Source: UBA5070 sp039798065 (GTDB lineage: Bacteria > Fibrobacterota > Fibrobacteria > UBA5070). Taken from it: a DNA stretch of 13,572 nucleotides. Below, one piece after another: positions 13,361 through 13,572 of this stretch (within the stretch, counting starts at the first letter, position 1; each line of letters starts with the position of its first letter). Below the pieces are notes generated by a model. That model was not told where the DNA came from, ran no database searches, and was given only the letters and a program-made list of their open reading frames with translations. The stretch lies in assembly GCA_039798065.1 (NCBI GenBank), contig JBDKGS010000094.1:1-13572 (forward strand), written 5' to 3'. The translations under genes and the position numbers were made by a program.

Positions 13361-13572
13361 TCAGTCGATCCAACGCCACCAGAAATTGACCATTCGCACG
13401 AAATGCTCCCGAACGATGTTCTCCCCTCCATCGGGAGTCCCTTCGCCCGCCACCAGTCCTTGCGCCGTCCAGCCTTCTTGTTGCGCCAGCCAGATCGCGC
13501 GCGGCAGATGCCAATGTTGCGAAACGATCACAAGCCCTTTGGCCGGAGCTCCAAGGTTTTTCATGCTCGCAC
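13361..13572 (-). CDS. DUF218 (YdcF/SanA-like) protein, C-terminal part
   Basis: Only the last 69 residues are in the window; the frame is open to the right edge. The segment GLVIVSQHWHLPRAIWLAQQEGW carries the family's conserved 'S..H.PRA' motif and is followed by the usual C-terminal helix, with a TGA stop at 13363-13361. An internal ATG at 13564 is unlikely to be the start because it would remove most of the domain. Its 'S..H..RA' motif resembles that of the DUF218 protein at 860-1594, but the flanking sequence differs, so they are distant paralogues. Confidence 0.7.
   Translation of the reverse strand, partial: ASMKNLGAPAKGLVIVSQHWHLPRAIWLAQQEGWTAQGLVAGEGTPDGGENIVREHFVRMVNFWWRWID

Overview
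The window is one compact, high-GC stretch (roughly two thirds G+C by eye) in which every gene I can support lies on the minus strand, so it reads from right to left. The organism looks like a free-living Gram-negative-type bacterium: it has a lipobox substrate-binding protein, a SpoIIE/RsbU-type signalling phosphatase and a full guanidine-nitrogen operon. I cannot place it in a phylum from sequence alone. Gene packing is tight, with ATGA stop/start overlaps at three junctions.

Right to centre (13361 down to 4980) is a guanidine uptake and assimilation cluster. After the tail of a DUF218 gene comes a leader with a 14-bp palindrome. The genes then run: lipoprotein substrate-binding protein, ABC permease, ABC ATPase, the two DUF1989 carboxyguanidine deiminase subunits (formerly UAAP1/UAAP2), and a 1201-residue biotin-dependent carboxylase of the urea/guanidine carboxylase family. 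Two separate guanidine-II (mini-ykkC) riboswitch candidates sit inside this cluster, one just before the permease (12067-12113) and one just before the carboxylase (8603-8648). Each is a pair of hairpins with ACGR loops. They argue strongly that the substrate is guanidine rather than urea. The expected route is import, ATP/bicarbonate-dependent carboxylation to carboxyguanidine, and deimination to allophanate. The allophanate hydrolase needed to finish the route is not in the window.

Left part (4787 down to 860) is a second, translationally coupled group: a lipid/diacylglycerol kinase-family enzyme, a RimI-type N-acetyltransferase, a membrane-anchored PAS + PP2C phosphatase + anti-sigma-type ATPase fusion, and a membrane-anchored DUF218 protein. 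At the left edge (693 to 1) is the 5' third of an RNase R-type exoribonuclease with a shortened N-terminus.

Overlying all of this is a dispersed 13-bp element, GACR-N5-YGTC with an AT-rich core. It occurs at least 14 times with perfect arms (about once per kb), in coding and non-coding DNA, in all three reading frames, and often at the cost of AT-rich codons such as AGA, ATA and TGT. Known gene families do not explain it, and I regard it as the most novel signal in the window.
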